DNA from: UBA1479 sp964012715
GTDB taxonomy: Bacteria; Pseudomonadota; Alphaproteobacteria; Rhodospirillales; Casp-alpha2
Assembly: GCA_964012715.1 (NCBI GenBank)
Contig: CAXGUG010000001.1
Location: forward strand, 95,250-159,249
Length of the DNA stretch: 64,000 nucleotides
Direction of reading: 5' to 3'
The position numbers and the translations under genes were made by a program. A model generated the notes under the pieces. The model was not told the origin of the DNA, ran no database searches, and saw only the letters and a program-made list of their open reading frames with translations. Of the stretch, positions 42,242-51,103 are shown one piece after another. How positions within the stretch are numbered: position 1 is the stretch's first letter; each line of letters begins with the position of its first letter.

Positions 42242-42941
42242 CATCACGCTGAAACTGGAAAACCTGCACACCTACTACGGCCTGGTCCACATGCTGCGCG
42301 GTGTGTCCCTGGAACTGGCGAAGGGCGAGTTGGTCGGCATCCTGGGGCGCAACGGCGCCGGCAAGACCACGACCATCAAGACCATCATGGGCCTGGCCCC
42401 GCCCCGCGAGGGCAAGGTCATCCTGAACGGCGAGGACATCGCCGGGTTCCCGCCGCACCTCGCGGCGCAGCGGGGCCTGGCCTACGTCCCCGCCAGCCGG
42501 GGCATCTTCGCGACCCTGTCGGCCTATGAGAACCTGTCGATCTTCCAGAAGAAGAACGCGACCTGGACCGCCGAGCGGGTGTTCGACATGTTCCCCCGTC
42601 TGGCGGCGATGAAAAGCCGGGGCGGCACGCAGCTGTCCGGCGGGGAACAACAGATGCTGGCGATCGGCCGGACGCTGGTCACCGACCCGTCGGTGATCCT
42701 GCTGGACGAACCGTCCCAGGGCCTGGCGCCCAAGATCGTCGATCTGGTCGTCGAAATGCTGGAAACCCTGATGAAGGAAGGGATCAGCATCATCCTGGTC
42801 GAACAGAACCTGCAACTGGCCCTGGACGTGTCGCAACGCGTCTACATCCTGGACCATGGCGAGGTCGTGTTCCACGGCAAGGGCAGCGACCTGAAAGACG
42901 ATCCGGAACTGACCGTGACCTACCTGGGCGTCAGCGCCTGA
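42234..42941 (+). CDS. LivF-type ABC ATPase
   Basis: A 235-residue ATPase with Walker A GRNGAGKT, signature LSGGEQQMLAIGRTL, Walker B VILLDEPSQGLAPK and VEQNLQLALDVSQRVYILDHG. Completes the five-component importer; the amidase gene follows after 37 bases. Confidence 0.92.
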   Translation: MTDITLKLENLHTYYGLVHMLRGVSLELAKGELVGILGRNGAGKTTTIKTIMGLAPPREGKVILNGEDIAGFPPHLAAQRGLAYVPASRGIFATLSAYENLSIFQKKNATWTAERVFDMFPRLAAMKSRGGTQLSGGEQQMLAIGRTLVTDPSVILLDEPSQGLAPKIVDLVVEMLETLMKEGISIILVEQNLQLALDVSQRVYILDHGEVVFHGKGSDLKDDPELTVTYLGVSA

Positions 42942-42978
42942 CGCCCAGGCAGTTCCCACCACCAAGGAACAAGAAACC

Positions 42979-44271
42979 ATGACTGCTTGCGTTCAAAACC
43001 CCGGATCCATCCGCGATCTGGCCACCGCCGTCGCATCGGGTGAAACGACGGCCTCATCCCTGGTCGAACGGTATCTGACCCGCATCGACGAGGTTCAACC
43101 TCTGGCCGCGCCCTGGCGCGAGGTCGATGGCGACCGCGCCCTGCAGGTCGCAGCCAAGCGCGACGCCCAGGCCAAACGTGGCGAGATCATGGGCCCGCTG
43201 CACGGCGTGCCCGTCGGTATCAAGGACATCATCGACGTCGCGGGCCTGCCGACCCGCTGCAACAGCAAGGCCCTGCAGGACCGCGCCCCCGCCGCCGCCG
43301 ATGCCGAACTGGTCCTAGCGCTGAAAGCCGCGGGCGCGATCGTGCTGGGCAAGGTCCATACGACCGAGTTCGCGTTTTTCGATCCGTCGCCGGCCCGCAA
43401 CCCGCATAACATCGAGCACACCCCCGGCGGGTCGAGCAGCGGCTCCGGCGCTGCCGTCGCATCGGGCACGGTGCCGATGGCCCTGGGCACGCAGACCATG
43501 GCCTCGGTCAACCGGCCCGCGTCCTATTGCGGGATCGCGGCGTTCAAGCCGAGCACCCGGTCGCTCAGCACCTTCGGGGCCAGCCCGCTCGCGCCATCCT
43601 ACGACACCATCGGCTTTTACGGCTGGGACGTTGATTCCGCCGTCTACGCCTATGAGGCGGTGACGGCCCTGGGTCCGGTCGCGGCGGCTTCGGATAAGCC
43701 CCGTATCGTGTTCCTGGAAGACGACCTGCTGTCCGACGCCGACCCGGAAATGTCCGCCGCCGTGGCCGCCCGCCTGGCCGCGTTCGAAGCTGCCGGATAC
43801 ACGGTCGAGCGCAAGGCCCCGCCGATGCCGATCAGCCGTCTGGTCGAACTGCACAAAAGCACCATGTCGTTCGAAGCCGCGGGGGCCCTGGCCCATCTGG
43901 TGGATTATCCGGCGGGACAGATTGGGGAGCGCATCCTGGGCCTGATCGCCGAGGGGGCGAAAATTCCGGCCGAGACCTATCTGGCGCAGCGGGCCGAGAT
44001 CAATGCCCTGCGCAAAGAGTTCTTCGCCGCCGCCCGCCCGACGGACCTGTTCTTCTGGCCCGCCGCACCGGGGGCGGCACCGCTCGCCAGCACCGGCACG
44101 GGCGAGCCGAAATACATCGCGCCCTGGACCCTGCTGGGCGGCCCGATCGTCAGCATGCCGCTTGGCCTTACGTCCGCGGAAATGCCGATCGGCGCGATCC
44201 TGTCCGGCGTTCCGGGCAGCGATCTGGCCACGGGTTCGGCCGCGCGGATGCTTGACCGCATCGCTGTTTGA
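42979..44271 (+). CDS. Amidase-signature family hydrolase
   Basis: A 430-residue amidase. The Ser-cisSer-Lys triad can be placed: Lys82 in VGIKDIID, Ser154 in GGSSSGSG (150-157) and the nucleophile Ser177 in MASVNRPASYCG. The usual GGSIR around the nucleophile is altered to MASVNR, so substrate selection may be unusual. It hydrolyses C-N amide bonds and releases ammonia from simple amides in most catabolic members. As last gene after a complete importer with a nitrogen-type promoter, its likely role is to free ammonium from the imported compound. Confidence 0.88.
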   Translation: MTACVQNPGSIRDLATAVASGETTASSLVERYLTRIDEVQPLAAPWREVDGDRALQVAAKRDAQAKRGEIMGPLHGVPVGIKDIIDVAGLPTRCNSKALQDRAPAAADAELVLALKAAGAIVLGKVHTTEFAFFDPSPARNPHNIEHTPGGSSSGSGAAVASGTVPMALGTQTMASVNRPASYCGIAAFKPSTRSLSTFGASPLAPSYDTIGFYGWDVDSAVYAYEAVTALGPVAAASDKPRIVFLEDDLLSDADPEMSAAVAARLAAFEAAGYTVERKAPPMPISRLVELHKSTMSFEAAGALAHLVDYPAGQIGERILGLIAEGAKIPAETYLAQRAEINALRKEFFAAARPTDLFFWPAAPGAAPLASTGTGEPKYIAPWTLLGGPIVSMPLGLTSAEMPIGAILSGVPGSDLATGSAARMLDRIAV

Positions 44272-44301
44272 CCCCAACCTGTCTTGATCCTTGGGGTCTC
44301 G

Positions 44302-44340
44302 ATCCCGGGGACGGTACTCCACACCCGTCCCCGGGATTTT
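44302..44340 (+). terminator. Rho-independent terminator of the amide operon
   Basis: ATCCCGGGGACGG and CCGTCCCCGGGAT form a perfect 13-bp stem with a 10-base loop, followed by TTTTCCC. It starts 30 bases after the amidase stop. Confidence 0.8.
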
Positions 44341-44346
44341 CCCTCG

Positions 44347-45594
44347 CTAAATCGCGCCCGCTTTCCGCAGGGCTTCGATCTTCACCGCATCCAATCCCAG
44401 ATCACCTTCGAACACGTCGGCGTTGTCGGCCCCTTTGTCGCGGCCGGTGAACAGCACCCGTCCGTCGGTCCGCGACAGGCGCGGCATGACGTTGTGCACC
44501 GTCAATTTCCCAAGGTCCGGATCGGGCACGGCGACCAGGGTTTCCCGTGCCCGGTAGTGCGGGTCGGCGAACAGGTCGGCGACGTCATAAACCGGCCCGG
44601 CGGCGACCTGAGCCGCGCGCAAAATCTCGATCGCTTCGTCGCGCGGATAGCGCTTCATCCAGGCCGAAATCAGATCGTCCAAGGCCTCGATATTCGCGAC
44701 CCGGTCCGCGTTGGTTTGGAACCGGGGGTCGGCGGCTAACTCCGGCCCACCGATCACTTCCAGCAGCCGCATGGCGACCGGCTGGGCGCTGCCGGACAGG
44801 GCCACGTATTTTCCCTTGTCCTTACTTTCATAAGCACCCCGCGGCGCGGCGTCCGGCAGCTTGTTGCCGTGCCGTTGCCGGACCTCGCCCAATTGGTCGT
44901 ATTCCAGGTAGACGCTTTCCAGCAGCCGCGACATGCTCTCGCAAATGCTGGCGTCCACGACCTGACCGCGTCGTTCGGGATCGTGGTCGCGGGCATGCAG
45001 GGCGACCATCACGCCATAGGCGCCGAACGCCCCGCAAACTCCGTCGGCCAACGCCAACTGCGGCAACAGGGGCGGCGTGTCCGGCGTGCCGGTGATCGAG
45101 GCGAAGCCGCTCATCGCTTCGGCCAGGGTGCCGAACCCGGGCAGGGACGAATATGGCCCCGTCTGCCCGAACCCCGTGGTCCGCAGCATCACCAGCCCCG
45201 GATTGACCTTGGCCAGCACGTCATAGCCGATGCCCCATTTCTCCAGGGTGCCGGGGCGGAAATTTTCGACCACCACGTCGGCCTGTTCGACCAGGCGCTT
45301 CAGCACGTCCTGTCCATCCGGGTGTTTCAGGTTCAGGGTGATCGCCCGCTTGTTCCGGCTGATCGTCTTCCAGTACAGCGAGATGCCGTCCTTCTTCATC
45401 CCGAAGGCGCGGATGTGGTCGCCGTTTTCCGGGTGTTCGACCTTGATCACATCGGCCCCGAAATCGGCCAGGAAGGTTGCCGCCAACGGCCCCGCCCCCA
45501 TGGTCGCGATGTCCAGAACCTTGACCCCGGCCAGCGGCATGCCACTGCGGGACTTATCGGCGCGGGAATTGGTGCTCGTCGACTGATCAGTCAT
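44347..45594 (-). CDS. Class III CoA-transferase (CaiB/BaiF family)
   Basis: A 415-residue enzyme. GVKVLDIATMGAGPLAATFLADFGADVIKVEHPENGD is the family start. Catalytic Asp lies in the LKHPDGQDVLKRL region, followed by DVVVENFRPGTLEKWG. It is the downstream partner of a CoA-ester lyase gene with an eight-base overlap. The pair (CoA-transfer then C-C cleavage of the acyl-CoA) resembles citramalate/itaconate- or malyl-CoA-type pathways. The exact substrate is unknown. Confidence 0.9.
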   Translation of the reverse strand: MTDQSTSTNSRADKSRSGMPLAGVKVLDIATMGAGPLAATFLADFGADVIKVEHPENGDHIRAFGMKKDGISLYWKTISRNKRAITLNLKHPDGQDVLKRLVEQADVVVENFRPGTLEKWGIGYDVLAKVNPGLVMLRTTGFGQTGPYSSLPGFGTLAEAMSGFASITGTPDTPPLLPQLALADGVCGAFGAYGVMVALHARDHDPERRGQVVDASICESMSRLLESVYLEYDQLGEVRQRHGNKLPDAAPRGAYESKDKGKYVALSGSAQPVAMRLLEVIGGPELAADPRFQTNADRVANIEALDDLISAWMKRYPRDEAIEILRAAQVAAGPVYDVADLFADPHYRARETLVAVPDPDLGKLTVHNVMPRLSRTDGRVLFTGRDKGADNADVFEGDLGLDAVKIEALRKAGAI

Positions 45595-46477
45595 TGCCGT
45601 CTCCTTTGCCCGAAACCCGCCCGGCCCGCTGCAACACCCGCTCGGCCATCAGGGCGATATCGACCGCGACAAAATCTCCGTCGACCATGAACACCCCCCG
45701 GCCGGATCCTTTCGATGCCTCGAACGCGGCCAGGATCTTTTCGGCATGGGCGATCTCGTCGGCGCCCGGGGTAAACACGTCATTCACCGGATCGACCTGA
45801 TTGGGGTGGAACACGACCTTGCCGGTAAAGCCGAGGGCGCGGGCGTCCAGGGCATCCTGACGGGCAAGGGCCCCGTCCTTGACGTCCTTGAAGTAGGCGA
45901 CGTCGACCGCTTGCAGACCATTGGCCGCCGCCGCGACGGCAATGCGCGAACGGGGGAACAACAGGGTCTCGCGGGAAATCTCGATCCCCGTGCTGAGGCT
46001 ATAGTCGCCGGAGCCGAAGAACAGCCCCGTCAGACCACCGACGGCGGCGATCTCCTCGACCCGCGTCAGACCCAAGGCGGTTTCGATGGTTGCGAACCGG
46101 GCCGCCTGGGCCAGCGTTCCGCCCAGGTCCAACAGGAACGAGATTGCCTGCGCAGCCTGATTGGCGCTTTCGACCTTGGGTAGATAAATGCCGTCCACCG
46201 GCAGACCGTCCAAAGCCCGCAGGTCATCGCGCCACAAATCGGTATCGACGCCGTTGATCCGGACCATCCGTTCGCGCGGACCGTAGTCAACCGTCGTCAG
46301 GGCCTCGCGGATGCCGTCGCGGGCAGCCTGTTTGTGGGTCGGGGGCACGCCGTCTTCCATATCGAAGATCACGGCATCGACGGCCAAGGTAGCGGCCTTG
46401 GCGGTTTTTCGGGGTTCGTGGCCGGGCAGCAACAGGAACGTTCTGCGCGGGCCACCGGCATTCGCGGCAGGGGCCAT
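45587..46477 (-). CDS. HpcH/HpaI-family CoA-ester lyase (citrate lyase beta-like)
   Basis: A 296-residue TIM-barrel lyase. RTFLLLPGHEPRKTAKA, the metal-binding VIFDMEDGVPPTHKQAARD, FFGSGDYSLSTGI and GKVVFHPNQVDPVNDVF are typical of malyl-, citramalyl- or citryl-CoA lyases. Encoded upstream of a CoA-transferase gene in the same unit, and divergently from a LysR regulator whose start is 140 bases away. Predicted to split a 3-hydroxy-acyl-CoA into acetyl-CoA and a 2-oxo acid. Confidence 0.9.
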   Translation of the reverse strand: MAPAANAGGPRRTFLLLPGHEPRKTAKAATLAVDAVIFDMEDGVPPTHKQAARDGIREALTTVDYGPRERMVRINGVDTDLWRDDLRALDGLPVDGIYLPKVESANQAAQAISFLLDLGGTLAQAARFATIETALGLTRVEEIAAVGGLTGLFFGSGDYSLSTGIEISRETLLFPRSRIAVAAAANGLQAVDVAYFKDVKDGALARQDALDARALGFTGKVVFHPNQVDPVNDVFTPGADEIAHAEKILAAFEASKGSGRGVFMVDGDFVAVDIALMAERVLQRAGRVSGKGDGND

Positions 46478-46617
46478 GGTTTCCTCCGTGGGGTTTGGCG
46501 TCTTATCGCGACGCCTTTGCCCCCTGCTATCAGGCCCCGGCGAGCGCGAATAACAGTAAGGCCCGATGGGGTTACATGATTTCCTTATGGTATAAGCCGC
46601 CGATCCGCCGGATACTC

Positions 46618-47559
46618 ATGGCCATGGAAACCCGCCGTCTGGAATATTTCGTGCGCATCGTCGATGCCGGGAGCATTTCCCGCGCCGCCCAGGACCTGGG
46701 CCTGGCGCAACCGGCGTTGAGCCAGCAACTCGCGATCCTGGAACACGACATGCAGGTGCGCCTGCTGCATCGCTCGCGCCAGGGCGTGGCTCCGACCGCC
46801 GCCGGTCGGCAGTTCTATCGTCAGGCGCGGGTCATCATCCGTCAGGTCGAGGATGCCCGCAGCCTGGTCCGCGCCGCCGACGAAAGCCTGGCGGGCGCCG
46901 TTTCGATCGGCTTTCCCAACAGCGCGGCCTCGGTCCTGTGCCTGCCGCTGATCCGCCAAATCGCCGCCGAACATCCGCAGATCGAAGTTCGGATCACGGA
47001 GAGCTATAGCGCCCTGTTGACCAGGATGACGCAAAAGGGGGAATTGGACCTGTCGGTTCTGTATCAGGACAGCCCGCCCCCCGGCATGGACGCCGAGCCG
47101 CTATGGGTCGAGGACCTGTTGCTGGTCTCGCCACCCGGCCCGGGGCAGAAAGCACAAGTTCCGCTGGCGACCGTGGCCGAGGTCCCGATGATGGTTCCGG
47201 GCAAGGCCAACAGTGCCCGGATCATCCTGGATAAATGCCTGGAAGAACGAGGGATTATCGCGACCCCGGCGATGCAGGCGGATTCCCTGGTGACGTTGAA
47301 GAAAGCCGTGCAACAAGGCCTGGGCCATACCATCCTTCCCTGGCCCGCCGTCGCCGACGAGGTCAAGGCGGGCCTGCTGCACGTTGCGGCCTTTGCCGAT
47401 GCGCGGCTTAGCCGTACGGTGGCGCTCTGCGTTCCCGATGCGGTCCCGCCGACGCCCGCCCGCGCCAAGGTCGCCGAGATCATTCGCGCCGCCGCCGCCG
47501 AAGCCCTGGCCCAGGGCGAAAACGTCGGCATGCACCCACCCCCCGACCAAGGGGTCTAG
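46618..47559 (+). CDS. LysR-family regulator (divergent to CoA-lyase operon)
   Basis: A 313-residue LysR protein: helix-turn-helix RRLEYFVRIVDAGSISRAAQDLGLAQPALSQQL near the N-terminus and a type 2 periplasmic-binding fold after residue 90. The helix-turn-helix resembles the CbbR/NAC-like subgroup. The 140-base divergent space suits its binding site. The L-serine dehydratase gene starts eight bases after its stop, so it may be read through. Confidence 0.9.
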   Translation: MAMETRRLEYFVRIVDAGSISRAAQDLGLAQPALSQQLAILEHDMQVRLLHRSRQGVAPTAAGRQFYRQARVIIRQVEDARSLVRAADESLAGAVSIGFPNSAASVLCLPLIRQIAAEHPQIEVRITESYSALLTRMTQKGELDLSVLYQDSPPPGMDAEPLWVEDLLLVSPPGPGQKAQVPLATVAEVPMMVPGKANSARIILDKCLEERGIIATPAMQADSLVTLKKAVQQGLGHTILPWPAVADEVKAGLLHVAAFADARLSRTVALCVPDAVPPTPARAKVAEIIRAAAAEALAQGENVGMHPPPDQGV

Positions 47560-47567
47560 GAGAAACC

Positions 47568-48974
47568 ATGTTCCTGAGCGTGTTCGATATCTTCAAGATC
47601 GGAATCGGCCCGTCGTCCAGCCATACGGTCGGACCTATGTTGGCCGCGAACCGCTTCGTCCGTCGGATGGAACGGCAGGGCACGTTGGCCAACGTGGTGC
47701 GCATGCGGGCCACGCTTTATGGCTCCCTCGCGTTCACCGGCAAGGGACACGCCACGGACCGGGCGATCATCCTGGGCCTGTTGGGCGAAACGCCGGATGC
47801 CGTCGACCCGGACGCGGTCGACGGCATGATCGCGGGCATCGCCGCGCGCAAGCGCCTGCAACTGGGCGGCGGGCCCGAGATCGCTTTCGACCCCGAGCAC
47901 GATATCGTTTTTGATTATGGCCCCGCCCTGCCCGGCCATGCCAACGGGATGATCATGGCGTCTTGGCTGGACGGTAGCGACCTGGATGGTCCGCCCGACA
48001 AGGAACGGGCTTACTATTCCATCGGCGGCGGCTTCATCGCCACCGACGACGAATTCGCCGCCGCCACCGAGACCGCCGACATCGCGGGATCGGAGCCGGA
48101 ACGCGTGCCCTACCCCTTCGCCACGGCGGCGGAGATGCTGGAAATGGGCGCGGCGTCAAACCTGTCCGTGGCCCAGATGAAGCGGGCCAACGAGCTCACC
48201 CATATGGATGAAGCGACGTTGAGCGCCGGGCTGGACCGCATCTGGGACGCCATGGACGGCTGCATCGCGCGCGGCGTGACCCAGGGCGGGATCCTGCCGG
48301 GCGGGTTGAACGTCAAACGCCGGGCCAAGCAGATCTGGGATTCCCTGCAAGCCGACAAGGCGCGGAATTTTCGCCTGGAACATACCGTCATGGATTGGAT
48401 CAGTGTCTACGCCCTGGCCGTGAACGAGGAAAACGCCGGGGGCGGGCGGGTCGTCACCGCGCCGACCAACGGGGCCGCCGGGATCGTGCCCGCCGTCGGC
48501 CGCTACTATCTGGATTTCTATCCCGAGGCCGACCGCGCCGGAATTCACGACTACCTGCTGACCGCCGCCGGGATCGGCGGGATCATCAAGGCCAATGCCT
48601 CGATCTCGGGCGCCGAGGTCGGCTGCCAGGGCGAGGTCGGCTCGGCCAGCGCCATGGCGGCGGCAGGGTTGGCGGCGGTCCTGGGCGGCACCAATGCGCA
48701 GATCGAAAACGCCGCCGAGATCGCCATGGAACACCATCTGGGCATGACCTGCGACCCGGTCGGCGGGCTGGTTCAGGTGCCCTGCATCGAACGCAACGCC
48801 ATGGGCGCGGTCAAGGCGATCAACGCTGCATCCCTGGCGCTGAAGGGAGACGGCACCCATTTCGTGCCGCTCGACAATTGCATCGAAACCATGCGCCAGA
48901 CCGGGCAGGACATGCACAGCAAGTACAAGGAAACGTCCGAAGGCGGCCTGGCCGTGAACCTGACCGCCTGTTGA
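47568..48974 (+). CDS. sdaA: L-serine dehydratase (ammonia-lyase), single-chain
   Basis: A 468-residue [4Fe-4S] enzyme converting L-serine to pyruvate and ammonia. The N-terminal beta domain begins SVFDIFKIGIGPSSSHTVGPM. The catalytic domain has SGAEVGCQGEVGSASAMAA and GMTCDPVGGLVQVPCIERN, giving cysteines for the iron-sulfur cluster. Full length for the class. It follows the LysR gene closely with AGGAGA before the ATG and is convergent with the YeiH gene (nine bases between). Confidence 0.95.
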   Translation: MFLSVFDIFKIGIGPSSSHTVGPMLAANRFVRRMERQGTLANVVRMRATLYGSLAFTGKGHATDRAIILGLLGETPDAVDPDAVDGMIAGIAARKRLQLGGGPEIAFDPEHDIVFDYGPALPGHANGMIMASWLDGSDLDGPPDKERAYYSIGGGFIATDDEFAAATETADIAGSEPERVPYPFATAAEMLEMGAASNLSVAQMKRANELTHMDEATLSAGLDRIWDAMDGCIARGVTQGGILPGGLNVKRRAKQIWDSLQADKARNFRLEHTVMDWISVYALAVNEENAGGGRVVTAPTNGAAGIVPAVGRYYLDFYPEADRAGIHDYLLTAAGIGGIIKANASISGAEVGCQGEVGSASAMAAAGLAAVLGGTNAQIENAAEIAMEHHLGMTCDPVGGLVQVPCIERNAMGAVKAINAASLALKGDGTHFVPLDNCIETMRQTGQDMHSKYKETSEGGLAVNLTAC

Positions 48975-48983
48975 TCGGCCCGA

Positions 48984-50033
48984 TCAATAGGCCAGCTTGA
49001 CCAACAACAAACTTCCCCCGGCGATGAACAGCCAGGCCCCGGCCCCCAGCAACAAGGGGCGCAGGCCCTTGGCCCGCAGCTTGCCGATATCCGTTTCCAA
49101 CCCCATGGCGGCCAGGGACAGCGACAACAGGAAGGTCGTCACCTGAATGATCCAGGCCTTGGGTTCCGCCGGCACAGTGATGACGCTGTTGATCAGAACC
49201 AGGGCGATGAAACCGAGCACGAAATACGGCACCGGAGCCTTGGCCTTAACCCCCGACCGACCGGCCCCGCGCCGCGCCGCGACCACGCCCAAAAGGATGA
49301 TCATCGGGGCCAGCATGGCGACGCGGGTCAGCTTGGCGATGGTGCCGTAGTCGCCGGCTTCGCCCCCGCCCTGATAGGCGGCGGCGACGACCTGGGCGAC
49401 CTCGTGTACCGAAGCACCGGTCCACAGGCCGTAAGCGCGCGGCCCCAGGTCCAACAGATCGGGCAGGACCGGATAGAGGAACATGGCAAGGGAGCCGAAC
49501 ACGGTAACGCAGGCCACCGCACAGGCGACGTCTTCGTCATGGGCCTGGGTCACGGTGTTGGTTGCGATCACGGCGGAGGCCCCGCAGATCGAGGTCCCGG
49601 CGGCGATCAGTTCGGTCAACTTGCGTTCGACCCCGATCACCCGGCCCAGCCATTTGGTGAACAGGAAAGTCGCGATCAGGGTTACGCCGATCACCACCAC
49701 GCCATTGAAGCCGACCTCCATGATCTGCTGGGTCGTCAGTTGCAAGCCCAACAGGATGATCGCGAAGCGCAGGATGCGTTTCAGGGTAAATTTCACCCCG
49801 GCATGGGCGCGGGCGGGTGTGCCGATCAGGTTGCGAAAAAGAATGCCGATCAGGATCGCCAGGATCATCGGGCTGAAAATCTCCAACCCCGGATAGCGCC
49901 GCAGGGAAAAGGCCAGGGCCGCGATCCCCGCCGCCAGCAGGACGCCAGGGGCGACAGCGGCGACATGCCCGAAGGGACCGGGATGTGAATCGGAACCGGG
50001 TGCGGGATGCGAAACGGCGGCTTGGGCGGACAT
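48984..50033 (-). CDS. YeiH-family putative sulfate/sulfite-type exporter (UPF0324)
   Basis: A 349-residue protein with about ten membrane helices. The family signatures GTSICGASAVIATNTVTQAHDEDVACAVACVTVFGSL and TGASVHEVAQVVAAAYQGG are clear. Members related to TauZ/SuyZ are proposed to export sulfite or sulfate after sulfonate breakdown; others have unknown roles. It is preceded by an AT-rich promoter with a perfect TATAAT and by a LysR gene on the same strand, its likely regulator. Confidence 0.88.
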   Translation of the reverse strand: MSAQAAVSHPAPGSDSHPGPFGHVAAVAPGVLLAAGIAALAFSLRRYPGLEIFSPMILAILIGILFRNLIGTPARAHAGVKFTLKRILRFAIILLGLQLTTQQIMEVGFNGVVVIGVTLIATFLFTKWLGRVIGVERKLTELIAAGTSICGASAVIATNTVTQAHDEDVACAVACVTVFGSLAMFLYPVLPDLLDLGPRAYGLWTGASVHEVAQVVAAAYQGGGEAGDYGTIAKLTRVAMLAPMIILLGVVAARRGAGRSGVKAKAPVPYFVLGFIALVLINSVITVPAEPKAWIIQVTTFLLSLSLAAMGLETDIGKLRAKGLRPLLLGAGAWLFIAGGSLLLVKLAY

Positions 50034-50100
50034 GGCGGGCTCCTGCGGGCGAGAGAGATGGGAACCCGCGGAAAATCGGCCCAGCCGATCAATTATTCCA

Positions 50101-50123
50101 ACATATTATATAGCTTGAAATAA
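50101..50123 (-). promoter_or_regulatory. AT-rich promoter/LysR-box of the YeiH gene
   Basis: TATAAT (50110-50105, minus strand) is a perfect -10 hexamer. It is overlapped by the dyad TTAT-N10-ATAA, the T-N11-A type seen in LysR operators. No good -35 is present, consistent with activator dependence. Confidence 0.45.
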
Positions 50124-50140
50124 TCTTATTTACAGATCGA

Positions 50141-51028
50141 TTAGGAGGCCGAGGGCGTGAGCATCGCCATGAAGGCCTGCCCCGCGCGGCTGCGGTAGCG
50201 ATCACGGTGGCGCAGGGCGTTGTATTCCCGCTCGGGCAGGGTGAAATCGACTTTGTGCAGCAAGCCTGTCTCCAGGTCCGAGGCCGCGACCGAGGCCGAC
50301 AGGGCCGTTGCCCCCAATCCGGCCTCGACCGCCGCGCGCACGGCTTCGTTCGACGGCAGTTCCAGCCGCACGTCGAGGGACCGGGGATCAACGCCCCGCA
50401 CCGCCAGCGCCGTTTCGAACACCGACCGGGTGCCCGACCCGGATTCCCGCAACACCCATTCCCCCTTGGCCAAGTCGGCGGGCGTCAGGTCGCCCCGCCC
50501 GACCCAGGGATGGTCCGGCCCGACCAGGACGATCATTTGATCGCGGGCAACGCGGGCAATCTCCAGATGGTCGTTATGAACCGCGCCCTCGACGAAACCG
50601 ATCTCGGCGGCCCCTTCCTCGATCGCCTCGGCGACCTGGGTGGTATTGCCGATGCCCAAGGTGATCTCGATCCCCGGATGGGCGCGGCGGAAGGCGACCA
50701 GATGACGGGGCAGCCAATAGCTGGCGATGGTCTGGCTGGCTTGCACCACCAGGGTGCCGCGCTCCAAGTTGCCGAATTCGCGCAAGGTGGTTTCCGCCGC
50801 GTCGGCCCGCGCCAGAACCGCCCGCGCCTCGGCCAGGAACACCCGGCCCGCCTCGGTCAGCTCGATCCGCCGCCCGACCCGGTCGAACAGGCGGGTTTCG
50901 TGGCGGGCCTCCAGCTGGGCGATGGCATTGCTGGCCGCCGACTGCGCGATATGCAGGCTTTCCGCCGCCCGCGTGACATGCTGGCGTTCGGCGACGGCAA
51001 CGAAGATGCGAAGTTGTTCGAGAGTCAT
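50141..51028 (-). CDS. LysR-family regulator, CysB/YeiE-like
   Basis: A 295-residue LysR protein beginning MTLEQLRIFVAVAERQHVTRAAESLHIAQSAAS, the layout of the YeiE/CysL subgroup, which often stands next to YeiH. The ligand domain covers about residues 90-295. I use the ATG at 51028; seven additional residues are possible upstream. It probably controls the YeiH gene 107 bases downstream through the AT-rich dyad. Confidence 0.9.
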   Translation of the reverse strand: MTLEQLRIFVAVAERQHVTRAAESLHIAQSAASNAIAQLEARHETRLFDRVGRRIELTEAGRVFLAEARAVLARADAAETTLREFGNLERGTLVVQASQTIASYWLPRHLVAFRRAHPGIEITLGIGNTTQVAEAIEEGAAEIGFVEGAVHNDHLEIARVARDQMIVLVGPDHPWVGRGDLTPADLAKGEWVLRESGSGTRSVFETALAVRGVDPRSLDVRLELPSNEAVRAAVEAGLGATALSASVAASDLETGLLHKVDFTLPEREYNALRHRDRYRSRAGQAFMAMLTPSAS

Positions 51029-51103
51029 GCCCGACCAGTCCTTAATCAAGAAACCGGATTATAGGCCAAACATCGATATTGAATACCGATGGAACGGCGG
51101 CGA

